A DNA stretch of 64,000 nucleotides. Source: Enoplolaimus lenunculus. Its lineage: Eukaryota; Nematoda; Enoplea; Enoplida; Thoracostomopsidae. The translations under genes and the position numbers were made by a program. Below, one piece after another: positions 36,665-48,001 of the stretch; positions within the stretch are counted from its first letter, which is position 1; each line of letters opens with the position of its first letter. The DNA is taken from positions 62,001 to 126,000 of the forward strand of contig JASANG010001286.1 of assembly GCA_030248215.1 (NCBI GenBank), in the 5' to 3' direction. The notes under the pieces are model-generated. The model was not told the DNA's origin. It was given only the letters and a program-made list of their open reading frames with translations, and did no database searches.

Positions 36665-37474
36665 GGCAGCCCAAACAGCTACTGGAATGCAGACTAATTT
36701 TGATTGGTTGTTCAGGTTTGACTATATTTGAGAAAACGAATTTACAAATTAGTTATTTGGCTTCACTATATTTGCAATTTATAAATTAAACAAGGTCTAT
36801 ATTGAGTGATGGATTACAGAGGCGCCAATTGATTGGCTCCCACATAACGTTCATTGTATTCGATTAACCATTACGGTACACGTTCACACAGCTTCGTTTA
36901 AATTCTAGGCTAGAATGTTTTCACAAATATACACTATGTATGAAACTGATTTTTGCAAGCGGACAAGTTTAACGCCTTGCTGCGATTTCATTTCTGTGCA
37001 AGTAAAGGAGCTAACGTTTTTCGAACTGCAATAAAAAGAAAAAATCCAAACTAACAGTTTATTTTAGTTCAGTAAACAGTAAACAGATACTTTTGCGCGA
37101 CTCAAATGTTTCGAACAGCGCACAACTTTTAATGCTAGCTCGAATTAACATCCGGTAAATTATTATCCGGTTGGATGTTGACATGTGTTGAGTTGCTATG
37201 CGCTTCTTAGCACGTGTGATAGCGGACATGCCTGTTTGTTCAACGAATGTTGCGCCCAAACAGCTATTTTCCCCAGTTGGCAACTGGGGTGTCCCAAACG
37301 ACAATTGGTTGTTCAGGTTCAGAAAACGAAACTGGCATAGTAATTATTTGGCTTCACCATATTGGGCCCCAAACAGCTATTTGCCGAGTTGGCAACTGGC
37401 ACGTCCCAAACGGCAATTGGTTGTTCAGGTTTAGAAAACTAACTTGCACAATAATTATTTGGCTTCACCATATT
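36665..37474. repeat. 113-bp tandem repeats plus a degraded copy
   Basis: The unit starting cccaaacagctattt and running to 'ggcttcaccatatt' occurs twice with a 113-bp period (about 37255-37367 and 37368-37475). A more diverged copy lies at 36670-36775, and a reverse copy near 35945-36010. The DNA between 36780 and 37250 has no other recognised feature. Confidence 0.75.
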
Positions 37475-37899
37475 ATTGAGCGAAGCGAAACTCTGAGCGA
37501 AGCTCGGAGTTTCGCGAAGCGATATATGTTTTGTACTTGGGGTCGAAAGGTGGATGTCCGTCCGTCCGTCTGTCCATCCGAAAACAATCTCAGGAACCGC
37601 TGAACCGATTTTAATAAACTTTTTTTGTTTGAAAGCCAATTATCCTGGCGTGTTAACCTCGCATTGTGGCTTTATAATTGCAAGCCGTTTAGTAGCTACA
37701 GGCTAATTTGCATAATTAATTAAGCCTAAATTAGGACTTTCCGCAATATTTCGCTAATTATTACAGTTAGAAGCAATCTAATTTTAGCATTAAAGGATTT
37801 TTGGGTGCGAGAAATCTGCGTAGACTGTTTACAAACCTCCAAAATCGATACTTGAGCAGCTAGCTAATAGATAATTTGCATATTAGCATAGTTTATAAG

Positions 37900-38296
37900 C
37901 AGGGTGCAACCGGAATTACAATTTACCGGAACCGGAACCGGAACCGGAATTTGAAAATTTTACCGGAACCGGAACCGGAAAGTGAAAAATGCATTTCACC
38001 AAAAATTTCATTTTAATCTTATTTTTTACTCTATTATTTGTGAAATAACCTTAGTCGAACATAGATATTTATTTTATTTGTTGTATTTTAGATTTTCGTC
38101 GTCGACTGAAGTGAAATCCACCATCAATGGCTTATATTCGGAATACAAGTGGCTTTCTAAAGAGATTCTTAAAGATTAGCAAAGTTAAAAAAACGGCCAA
38201 ATTATAACACCGGAATTTTTAAATCCAGTAAAAATTTACCGGAACCGGAAGGTGAAAAAATGCCGGAACCGGAACCGGAATTCCGGTTGCACCCTG
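37900..38296. mobile_element. hAT-type MITE, CAGGGTGCAACCGGAATT termini, perfect TSD
   Basis: A 397-bp element starting CAGGGTGCAACCGGAATT and ending CCGGTTGCACCCTG, flanked by tttataag on both sides (37892-37899 and 38297-38304). The subterminal regions are runs of 'accgga'. The interior is about 90% like the copy at 41502-41883. It has no coding capacity. Confidence 0.95.
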
Positions 38297-38373
38297 TTTA
38301 TAAGCCTAAATTAGGTTTTTTTACAATATTTCACTAATTATTATGGTTAAAAGCAATATAATTTCAGCAGTAA

Positions 38374-39143
38374 CTGGCTTCTCCACAGCTTGAAAATTTC
38401 CGCCGGGGGGCGTTTCCTGGACCCCCCCAAAGGAGTTTCCAGGGGGGGGCAGCTAATTTTGCTGGGGGCAGTTTTCGTGGGGGCCCCCAGATGATCTGGG
38501 GCGACTTTTTGGACCATTTTTAATTCTAGATCGTGTTTCCAACTCAACTGAAGATTACTCATCGCTCAACATGACAAAAATTTTCCGCAAACGCTAATAA
38601 CAATAATTTTAACTAATATTACTGATAATTTTACCAGAAGTTGAAAGAAGCACAATTATATAGAATATAGATAATCTATAATTGAAACTGTGATTAACAT
38701 ATATTTTATATATTAGTCACAGCTTCAGTTTATCATAAGGCTCAGGCGGGTTGAACTTGTTGCTGCAAATACTTTAGAATGCTGTGTGCCCTGAAACGGT
38801 CTATATATAATAGTGCTTTTTTCAGTTCATTATTGAATTGTACTAGTTACTACCGGTATTTGTAACGCTATTAAAAAATTATGAGTACTCAGCGTAATAT
38901 AAAATCACATTTTGCCGAATGTCTGCCTCAAAAAAGTCCAGGTCTTTATGTTTTAACATTGAAAATTTTTGGCTTAGAAAAGTCCTGGGGGCCCCCAGCA
39001 AAAAATTTGCTGGCGGGCATTTTGCTGGGGGGCGGCCGAAAATTCGCCGGGGGGCCTTTCCGGGGGGCGGCAAAATTTTCGCCAGGAGGAAAATGAAAAT
39101 TTCGAAAAGCGCTGGGGCCGCCCCCCCGCTGTGGAGAAGCCAG
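38374..39143. mobile_element. MITE with CTGGCTTCTCCACAGC termini and 5-bp TSD (copy 1)
   Basis: A 770-bp element with perfect 16-bp inverted termini, flanked by agtaa on both sides (38369-38373 and 39144-39148). G-rich and C-rich blocks near the ends can fold, and the middle is AT-rich with a further small palindrome near 38.69 kb. A second copy lies at 42223 in the opposite orientation. The 5-bp duplication and CTGGC terminus do not fit any superfamily I can name with confidence. Confidence 0.9.
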
Positions 39144-39931
39144 AGTAAAGGGTTTTTAGGTGCGAGGAATTTGAATAAATTGTTTACAAACATCCAAAAC
39201 CGATTATTGAATAGTTAGGTAATAGATAATTTGCATATAAGCATAATTGATAAGCATAAATTAGGCGTTTTTACAATGTTTCACGAATTATTACGGTTAC
39301 AAGCAATATAATTTCAGCAATAATGGGTTTTCGAGTGCGAGGAATCTGATAAATCGCCTACAAACCTTTAAAAGCGATTATTGAATAGTTAGCTAATGGC
39401 TAATTTGCATATTTGCTTAATTGACGAGACAAAATTAGGACTTTTTAATTTATTCCAATAATTATTAAGTAACTAATTTGCATATTACCTTAATTGCTTA
39501 CGTGTGTTCGAGCTTCGCTCAATATATGTAGTCCCACTACGACTGGTTTGCAAACTATGTATTAAGCAAGGTTTATATGGGATGGAGGATTACAGAGGCG
39601 CCATTTAGTTGGCTAATGAAAACAACAAAATATAACAGCATTGTCTAGATAACTTGGTATTCGATTAAACATTAAGGCACATGCTGACACAACTTCATTC
39701 CTTCATTTGTATACTATGTAAACCTTGTTTAATTTATAGTTTGCAATCAGGGTGAAACGCAAATAACTATTGTGAAAGTCAGCTTTCACGAACATAGCCA
39801 AGTCTAAACAATCAATCGCAAACAGTGTCCATTCAAGTACCTGTTTGGTCTGTACAATCATCCAATCAGAAGCAGTCTGCATCGACATATGTACGTATAT
39901 ATAAGTATATATAAATGTGTATCAAGGTGCA

Positions 39932-40848
39932 AAGTGGAACGGCATTGTACCGGAATCACAATCGGAACAGCACATTTATACCGGAATTGTAATCGGAATG
40001 GAATCGGAATCAGAACTAGGAATTTTGTGACTGTACGGATAATTTGTACTGAGAAATATAATATTGATTTAGGGTTTCTGTTGTCTGGCAACTAATTTCA
40101 GAAAGGTTGCATGAACAAATTGGCGATGATTTTTGGGTCTGTAAAGCTAAACTACGTACAATCAATTATTGTTAAGTCAGGAACCGATATTTTTACGGTT
40201 TTGTGGCAAATCATGCTTAATCATTTAATTATTGGAAACTTTGTCTTTAGAAAATTGTTATTTCGACGTGAGTGCTTTCCAATTACTTCAGTTCTGTTAA
40301 CCGGTTTTTCCGGTTCCTGCAAACAAAATTTAATTCCTGTTTCTGTTCCGGTTTCGGCAAAATTTAGTTCCTGTTGGAACCTTATCAGATAGTCAGGCAG
40401 CACTGATAGCTTTACATAGTTTTAATATTAAGTCGAAATCTGTAAGTGAGTGTCGATTAGCATTTAAAGGACTGTCTGAATTCAGTGACGTTTTATTAGC
40501 GTGGGTACCTGGTCATTCTAATATATCCGGTAATGATGTAGCGGATGAATTAGCAAAGCATGGATTATGCAGAAGATTTATAGGGCCCGAACCGACACTT
40601 CCAACACGTAAGCGTAAGGTTCGGTCAAGATTCACGTCATGGATGTACAGAAAATTTATATATACATGGAAAAATCAGAAAATTTGCAGATTTACAAGAT
40701 CGATAATCAAAGAACCAAATACTAGAAGATTACGGAAGTAGTTCAAAATTAAAATTGTTCAGAATGTAATCTAAACATTTTCGGTTTCATTTCCGGTAAT
40801 TTGTTCAAATTCCGGTTCCAGCAAATTGTAATTCCGGTCGCACCCTGG
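39932..40848. mobile_element. CAAGGTGCAAAG...TCGCACCCTG repeat containing a LINE fragment
   Basis: The left end CAAGGTGCAAAGTGG and right end GGTCGCACCCTG are of the CAGGGTGCAA MITE kind. Between them lie a MITE-like block (to about 40380) and an RNase H coding fragment. No matching target duplication flanks the whole, so it may be one element that picked up LINE DNA or two adjoining broken elements. Confidence 0.4.
40385..40740 (+). pseudogene. LINE RNase H domain fragment
   Basis: One frame is open for about 118 codons without a Met start. It reads LSDSQAALIALHSF, then LLAWVPGHSNISGNDVADEL and GPEPTLPTR, which are the second half of an RNase H domain of an I/Jockey-group LINE, including the third catalytic Asp (SDSQ) and the final DxADE block. 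The first half with TDGS and the Glu is missing. It differs clearly from the RNase H in the 5-8 kb LINE pair, so it comes from another family. Confidence 0.85.
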
Positions 40849-41501
40849 TATACGTATATATTAGAATTGCCCTGGGGCCAAGATTTTTACCGGGACTGGG
40901 GCTGAAACCAAGGCCCCAGTGCCGGTGCGGTACCAACTGGGGCAAGTTAGAACACGTAGCCAAGGGGCTAGCGTTTTTACTGGAGCCCAGGGGCCACCAT
41001 TTTTATGGGAGCCCAGGGGCCGGGACCGGTATCAACCGCGCCAAAGTTAGAATACGTAAAGATAACTAAACATGAGCTTCGATACACACGTATATGGTGG
41101 CTAACAGTGGGAAAATATACAATACGTACATAATTGTGTAGACTGTACACCAAAGCAAACCCTGGGAAAATAAAAAATATTCCGTGTACAGTAATTTCTT
41201 GTGATTTTCATATTTTTAAAACGAGACCCCAGCGCGATAGATTGTTTTTATGGGAGTCAAGTGTATGTCCGTCCGTCCGTAGAGAATCTCATGAACCGCT
41301 GAAATTGGGGTTCTTAGTCTAAGCCGTTTATTAGCTACAATACTTTAGGGTTTTTGCGTGCGAGAATCTGATTAAATTGTTTCTGAACCTCCAAAACAGA
41401 TAAATGAATCGTTAGCTGCTAACGAATAAACATATTAGCGGTGTTCAACGTAGATTAGATTCCGGTTTAATATCAGGCAAAACACCGACATGTGGTATAA
41501 A
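40849..41501. other. Non-coding; GGGGCC-rich block and Helentron-like piece
   Basis: At 40865-41045 several 'ccaggggcc' and 'gggaccgg' runs form a GC-rich palindromic patch. At 41225-41460 is a relative of the 37475 element start (gtccgtccgtccg followed by 'ctcatgaaccgctgaa' and 'gggtttttgcgtgcgag'). Confidence 0.5.
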
Positions 41502-41883
41502 CAGGGTGCAACCGGAGTTACAATTTACAGGAACCGGAAGCGGAATTTGAAAATTTTACCGGAACCGGAAAGTGAAAAATGCATTTCACCAAAAATTTCT
41601 TTTTAATCTTTTTTTTTGGTCTATTTATTATTTGTGAAATAACCTTAGTCGAACACAGATATTTATTTTATTTGGTGTATTTTAGATTTTCATCACCGAC
41701 TGAAGTGAAATCCACCATCAATGGTTATATTCGGAGTACAAGTCTCTTTCAAAAGAGATTCTTAAAAATTAGCAAAGTTAAGAAAACGGCCAAATTATAA
41801 CACCAGAATTTTTAAATCCGGTAAAAATTTACCGGAACCGGAAGGTGAAAAAGTGCCGGAACCGTAATTCTGGTTGCACCCTG
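41502..41883. mobile_element. hAT-type MITE, CAGGGTGCAACCGGAGTT termini, perfect TSD
   Basis: A 382-bp sister of the element at 37900, flanked by the perfect octamer ggtataaa (41494-41501 and 41884-41891). Confidence 0.95.
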
Positions 41884-42222
41884 GGTATAAACCTGCCAAA
41901 TACCGGATAACGGATATTTGCGGTTGTGGTTCCTGCTTATATTGCTACTGGGATATTCATTTCAGTACCAGCAAATTTAAATGAATAGCGAGGAATCGTT
42001 GAGATGATTTTTAAATACCTGAAATGGCGTTTAAAGCTTTAAATGTAAACAAGTTTTCAGTTTAGGCGACGATCACACTTGATGTATACTGATCGCATAT
42101 AATTTCAGCAGATTGCTGCGCCAGCAGTTGCAATAGCGATGGCCCAATGCAAAGAGTGCCAAACATGATTTATGTTTTTACGACATCGTTGGCAAATCAG
42201 TAAGTTTGTTCTGCGAGCAGCT

Positions 42223-42779
42223 CTGGCTTCTCCACAGGGGGGGCAGGGAGCCCCAGCACTTTTCGAAATTTTCATTTCCCCCCCGGCGAAAATTTTGCCG
42301 CCCTCAGGAAAGGCCCCCTTTTCGAATTTTCGGCCGCCCCCCAGCAAAATGCCCCCATAATTTTTAATAGCGTTACAAATACAAGTAGTAACTAATACAA
42401 TTCAATAATGAACTGAAAAAGCACAATTATATAAAGACCGTTTCAGGGCATACAGCATTCGAAAGTACCTTGCAGCAGCAAGTTCAACCCGCCTGAGCCT
42501 TATGATAAATTGAAGCTGTGACTAATATACAAAATATATATTAATCACAGTTTCAATTATAGATTATCTATATTTTATATAATTGTGCTTCTTTCAACTT
42601 CTGGTTAAGTTGTCAGTATATACGTAATATTAGTTAAAATTATTGTTATTAGCGTTTGCGAGAAATTTTTGTCATGTTGAGCGATGAGTAATCTTACGTT
42701 GAGTTGGAAACACGGTCTAGAATGAAAAAATGGTCCAAAAAGTCGGTTTGCAAAATTTTTCAAGCTGTGGAGAAGCCAG
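42223..42779. mobile_element. MITE with CTGGCTTCTCCACAG termini and 5-bp TSD (copy 2)
   Basis: A 557-bp member of the family at 38374, in opposite orientation and with an internal deletion. It is flanked by cagct on both sides (42218-42222 and 42780-42784). The left end lost the final C of the 16-bp terminus to a G run. The interior keeps 'ggccgccccccagcaaaatg' and the AT-rich small palindrome. Confidence 0.9.
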
Positions 42780-43230
42780 CAGCTGGCTATGGTAATAGAA
42801 CTTTCAATTTGGCCATTAACTGAGTGATCAGCTTACGCTAGTTAGCCACTGAAATTCCGATTTTTGTGGGAAAATGTGGTATTGTTCGTTATTCGGTTAC
42901 GGTATTAAATCCTATGTCGTCTTTACGCATATGCTTAAAAAATAATAGTTGGACTTTTATGACGAATTTATCATTTTCGACCTAATTATTATAAACAGGA
43001 CGTAATTATTATAAACAGGACGATAGTACAATCTTTGAATTTTTTGAAAGTTCTTTTTTATATAAAAGCATTTAGCGCTTGTGAAACTAAGCATTTGGTT
43101 TGGCTGTTGTAGCTAGTTCAGTGTTTGGACAACACCATTATTTTGGTGAAAGCAAGAGTGGATGATGTCCACTTGCAGAAGAGTGTACAACTGATGCGGT
43201 AGTGCATGGCACAAAGTGTACCAGCACGCG

Positions 43231-45253
43231 TTGCAATTTTGCTCGACCCCCCTTATCTGGGGGGTAGTCACCACTTAAATCTTCATAGTACGTAAACATA
43301 GGGGTTAAAATATAATCGGAACGACTTTAGCTAAAATTCAAAATATTGGTTCAACGTTTCCCCCACCCAAATAAGGGGGGTAGGTCAAAAATACAACGTG
43401 CGCTGGATACATTGTTTTGTGTACAGAATGTACCCAGTTTCTCACTCCTGTGAACATCATCCACTCTTGGTGATAGTAACCGTTGGTTCGAAGTTCGAAC
43501 CCAACCGTTGTGTTACGCATCATCCACAATAATTTGCTTACACTGTATGGAAAAATGGATTTCATGGTGGTATAGAACTATATAACAAAAACTTATAAAT
43601 GTAGTGCAGATGGTAACTAACCAAACTTTCAATGGAAAACACATTAAAAACTAGAATGAAAAGTGCCCCGATGTGGCCATAGAAAATAATATGTTTCGGG
43701 TAGTAAGATTTTTAGTTCAATACCGCTAGTATTACAATTTCCATGCATGCGTATAAAGTTTTAAAACTAGATTAATTTGATGCCAATCAGCGTCCTCCCG
43801 AAACACGACACAACAATACTATAGAATTAATAAAAGTTAAATCATTGAGTTTGATTGACTGCGTAATGGAAACATATCCGCAACTTTCTCTGACAGCGGC
43901 CAAATAGACATGTGATCGACTGTTTCGAAATATTAAAACAAGAAACAAATACTAGAATATAAATGAGGAATTATGGTTGATGTAAAAATTTGAGTACACA
44001 CTCGTGACATTAGTTTCTTGCACTTAGTAAGTAAACTGAAGTTTCGAATATATGCAGAAAAATTTTGGGTTTTAAAAAGAGTATATAAGTAGAAATTAAG
44101 CGTAAAATGCTGGTGACCCAATATTAAAAACGTGTTTGTTCGTCAATTGGCTCAATGTAAAGAACAGGAGCGGATCAGTATTATAAGCATATTCCAAATC
44201 CTAAGGCTAAGCATAAGCGTTAGCATGAGCATATTCCTAAGCCTAAACCTAAGCGTAAGGATGAGCATAACCCTAAGCCTAAGCCAAGCAAAAAATTAAT
44301 CTAAACCTTAAGCTTATTCTATTCTAGGCCCGCAGAAAAACGTTCCGCCCCTGATCTTTACATTGGCCGTCATTGGAATACAACGCAGATTTCGTCAGCA
44401 AAGTTGCAAATATTGTTTCGTTACGTACTCACTCAAATATTTTAATGTTTTAAAAGTTTAAAATCTGGGTACCGTTTAGGCAAGTATGGAGAGGGCACTG
44501 TAAGGTACAAAATTTATACAGCTCCAAAACTTGATGCGTTATCGTTTTCTATAGCCTCGTCGGGACATTTTACTATCTATTGTGACTTTTCTCCGAAAAA
44601 GTTGCGGATATGTTTCCGTTACGCAGTCAATCAAACTCAATGATTTAACTTTTATTAATTCTATAGTATTGTTGTGTCGTGTTTCGGGAGGACGCTGATT
44701 GGCATCAAATTAATCTAGTTTTAAAACTTTATACGCATGCATGGAAATTGTAATACTAGCGGTATTGAACTAAAAATCTTACTACCCGAAACATATTATT
44801 TTCTATGGCCACATCGGGGCACTTTTCATTCTAGTTTTTAATGTGTTTTCCATTGAAAGTTTGGTTAGTTACCATCTGCACTACATTTATAAGTTTTTGT
44901 TATATAGTTCTATACCACCATGAAATCCGTTTTTCCATACAGGGTAAGCAAATTATTGTGGATGATGCGTAACACAACGGTTGGGTTCGAACTTCGAACC
45001 AACGGTTACTATCACCAAGAGTGGATGATGTTCACAGGAGTGAGAAACTGGGTACATTCTGTACACAAAACAATGTATCCAGCGCACGTTGTATTTTTGA
45101 CCTACCCCCCTTATTTGGGTGGGGGAAACGTTGAACCAATATTTTGAATTTTAGCTAAAGTCGTTCCGATTATATTTTAACCCCTATGTTTACGTACTAT
45201 GAAGATTAAGTGGTGACTACCCCCCAGATAAGGGGGGTCGAGCAAAATTGCAA
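43231..45253. repeat. Large palindrome, 656-bp arms, 710-bp loop
   Basis: The left arm 43231-43887 and right arm 44598-45253 are reverse complements with only a handful of differences. Both start with ttgcaattttgctcgacccc. Each arm has two 'acccccctta..gggggg'-type blocks. The loop holds a small MITE (44153-44365) and a degraded third copy of the inner arm end near 44397. A weaker copy of part of the arm also lies just outside at about 43155-43280. No transposase is visible and the exact target duplication is unclear. It is probably a long-TIR DNA element or an inverted duplication kept alike by gene conversion. Confidence 0.9.
44153..44365. mobile_element. MITE with CAATGTAAAGA termini and hexamer core
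   Basis: Starts CAATGTAAAGAACAGGAGCGG and ends CCGCCCCTGATCTTTACATTG. The core is a degenerate run of cctaag/gcataag hexamers like the element at 17299-17498. It sits in the loop of the large palindrome. Confidence 0.7.
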
Positions 45254-47640
45254 CTGCGTTAAATATATCATTGGAATGCGCAGCATTTTGAAATATGGCT
45301 GCAACAAATATTTTGTGAAACATGCTGAATACGTATTTGCATCAACATGCGGACGTGGAAAATTGCTTGAAACACACTTTTGTTCGTTTCGTCTTAATTG
45401 TACAAGAAATTCTAATAATGCAATTCCATCCCCAGTCAAAACTGCGAATCCGCAACTATAAGGTTTGCTTTGTAACTTATTCTTGTTTTCTTTTCGAAAA
45501 CGAAAAACTAAGGCGGCCGGGCGTGGGCCTGAAAAATCCGGGCCGGTTCATACCATAATGAGAGCCCGCTGTGTTCGAGCGTCACGTTTTTGAAAGAGAC
45601 TGCTTGCTTTGAAAACCTTTTTAAATTAATGGTGTTAATTTTGCACGCCAAAATTTCTTCAAATATTCTAAACCGAGTTTTGGACATTTCAGTGCTCAAC
45701 TTGGTGCTACCAATAATACATCGAGCAGTAAATCAAAACTGATATCTGTACTTTACGCGTAAACTTTGAGCTTAAATGTAAATCTAGGTTTAGAAAAACC
45801 CACGCAAATGTAAAATCTAGGCAGCTACTACGAATTCAATAAAAAGTGTCTCTCATACCACTGGCGGATGCAGTGGGTGCCACTCCGGCCTGAACCACCA
45901 CAACTTGAATCAAGAGAAAGGTTTTGCATTAAGATTCAGCATTAAATTAGCGTTCGACTTCGCTCTCGTCTTTTTTGCAGTGTTATACGTTGAGCGGCCG
46001 ATCCTTTTGAAATTCCTGCATCCACCACGGCGTCACACAGATCTCGACGAGCCGAGTTCAACGCTACTATTTTCATATTTGCATGGCTAACGATTCAAGA
46101 GATGACCGAAAAAATTATTAAAACGCACAGATTTATAAAGAGTCTATCATTCACATATTCGCAAAATATAAGCTTTACTAATGTTATTCGTTGCACAAAT
46201 TTGGAGAAGGTTTGTATGTTTTATATAATAAAATGTTAAACTTTAAGGGACCACCACTTTGAATGAAAAGCTTTGCATCTATAAGGTTCTAGCTCGTAAA
46301 TAAACAGTTTTCGACAACTTGAGGTTACGTCTACGTTTTCAAAAACGCGCCTTGGCAAAAAAATACACATAAAAAACTAGCTATGTTACTAATTTGTAAT
46401 CATATATAAGCTAATGTTTTTCGTAATTGTCCACTTAATATGTTTCGCATATATACGTACTAAACAATAGTATTTTCGTTAAATAAATAGCTTAACGTAT
46501 ATGGTTGAGATAACTTATGTAGCACATAAAAAATTGGATTGTTACAGTCTACGATTCTGTAGAACACCTTGCGACAAGATTTGAATCCAAATACGAAGGC
46601 GAGACTTTGCGCTTCCGATTCTTATGAAAACGTTTACGTTTAATACTTCGACAATTTTTTCTTTAAATATAGCGCATGAACACCGGTTACCATGATCTTG
46701 AATAACATACGTTTGTATATAAATACCACCAAAATAGAATAGTAGAAATAGACTTTTGATAGAAACATAAGAGAGACGTGAACACTTTTGGAAGAAACAT
46801 ATAAAAGTGACACTACCGTGTCCCTATGATACAATCCTTGTAGGGTTGGGTGCGTTTTTATATACTTTGATATACGATGCGGTTGTCTAGCAATGTATTT
46901 GCGAACTGATTAAAACTTGTCGAAAATTTGATTTGCAACTTCGTTACAACTGTAAAACTTATGCATAGCAAATTTCAATTCATCAGCATCCTGAAATAAA
47001 TTACTCATATTATCAGTCGCGTAGCAAATTAATTTTCAATTCTCTTCGTGGCTTCCTTTTCTGTTTCATACTTTTCAGAATGTGAATTTCTTTGTCAGTA
47101 ACCAGCTTCAATTCATTGCTGCCATATAATACCGCACTGCGATATTCCGCATTGTATATTTTCTTATATGTCTATTTTATGATTGAATGTAAAATTGCGT
47201 TTTAATTTAATTTTTGAAACAATTTGCTGATAATAAATAGTCAATTCAACAACTTTGTTAAAAATTGCTTTAATTTATTACGGTGTTGTTGAATATATTA
47301 TTGTGGATGATGCATTAACCGTTTAAAAGTTCGGATTGGTTTTCAGATTGGGTAGGAATTGAAGGTTCGGAATCGGATTCTCTTTAGAAAAACCTGAATT
47401 CAGCAATGTTCGGAAACTCCTGCTTGTTCTTTTGAAATTTAGTTGAAACAGACCGAATTGGATTATTTTTCAGAGAATGTCAGCAGTACGGTTATGGACC
47501 ATGATCCGTGCTGTATCGATGAATTAGAGTTTTTGTGTTTCAAAATTCACGTTTCTGTTGTTGCTGACACAAAATTTGGCTTGCTAAATCGGCATATCAA
47601 AACGTTATAATGTTACTGTAGTGTACAATCTTTAACAGAT
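45254..47640. other. AT-rich non-coding stretch
   Basis: No exon with convincing splice sites was found over these 2.4 kb. A CACTGGCGGATG start near 45861 is a single broken end of the CAGTGGCGGAT family. If the BCL9-like gene extends to the left, an earlier exon may be hidden here. Confidence 0.35.
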
Positions 47641-47916
47641 TTTGCGAAGTGAGTGTTGGTAACCATCTGCCGGTTTCGGTGTCACCCTGTATTGCGACGT
47701 TGGGCGCACCACTCGTTGGAATGAATCCAACATCTGGTGAAAAAGGTCGTAGGAGTAAATAACCTATACTTAAATGAGTGTGTTTCTTATTAGAAATCAA
47801 ATTGTATGATTCTAGTTATTTAAAAGAAACTGTAAAAAAATTGTGGTCATTTTCTTTTTATGGAACGTTTTACTGTAACATTGATAATATTCGCACTATG
47901 GCTTTTTATATTTTAG

Positions 47917-48001
47917 GGCTGCTGTTGATGTATCGCAAGGCCAATACTCGTCCATGACAGAATTTCACAAGAATCAAAACGAAACCATACAGTTTATTGA
48001 G
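47917..48001 (+). CDS. BCL9/Legless-like gene, exon with HD1-like end
   Basis: Acceptor TTTTAG at 47911-47916, donor GTATGT at 48002. The 85-base exon gives one base to a split codon, then AAVDVSQGQYSSMTEFHKNQ and eight more residues. It resembles the second half of BCL9 homology domain 1, the Pygopus-binding helix region (remembered human form AAEAVLKGQVETIVSFH): AA, V, GQ and FH align without gaps. The split codon ends in G, as needed for the Lys of the family's NKAA. The exon ends in phase 0, matching the start of the next exon at 55346. The preceding exon with the first half of HD1 (YVFS in relatives) was not found. Confidence 0.5.

Larger units (their letters stand above)
37475..39523. 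mobile_element. Nested element with 175-bp internal tandem repeats
   Basis: The outer ends 'ttgagcgaagc' (37475) and 'gcttcgctcaa' (39513-39523) are inverted. Once the two younger insertions at 37900-38296 and 38374-39143 and their target duplications are set aside, copies of one repeat (landmark gtgcga at 37805, 39160, 39335) fall at exactly 175-bp spacing. The start also carries a 'gtccgtccgtccgtctgtcc' run followed by 'gaaccgctgaaccgatttta'. This layout, with a core of ~160-180-bp tandem repeats, recalls the non-autonomous Helentron/'pearl' elements of other invertebrates. That is an inference. A reverse-oriented relative lies at about 58.48-59.1 kb. Confidence 0.6.
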
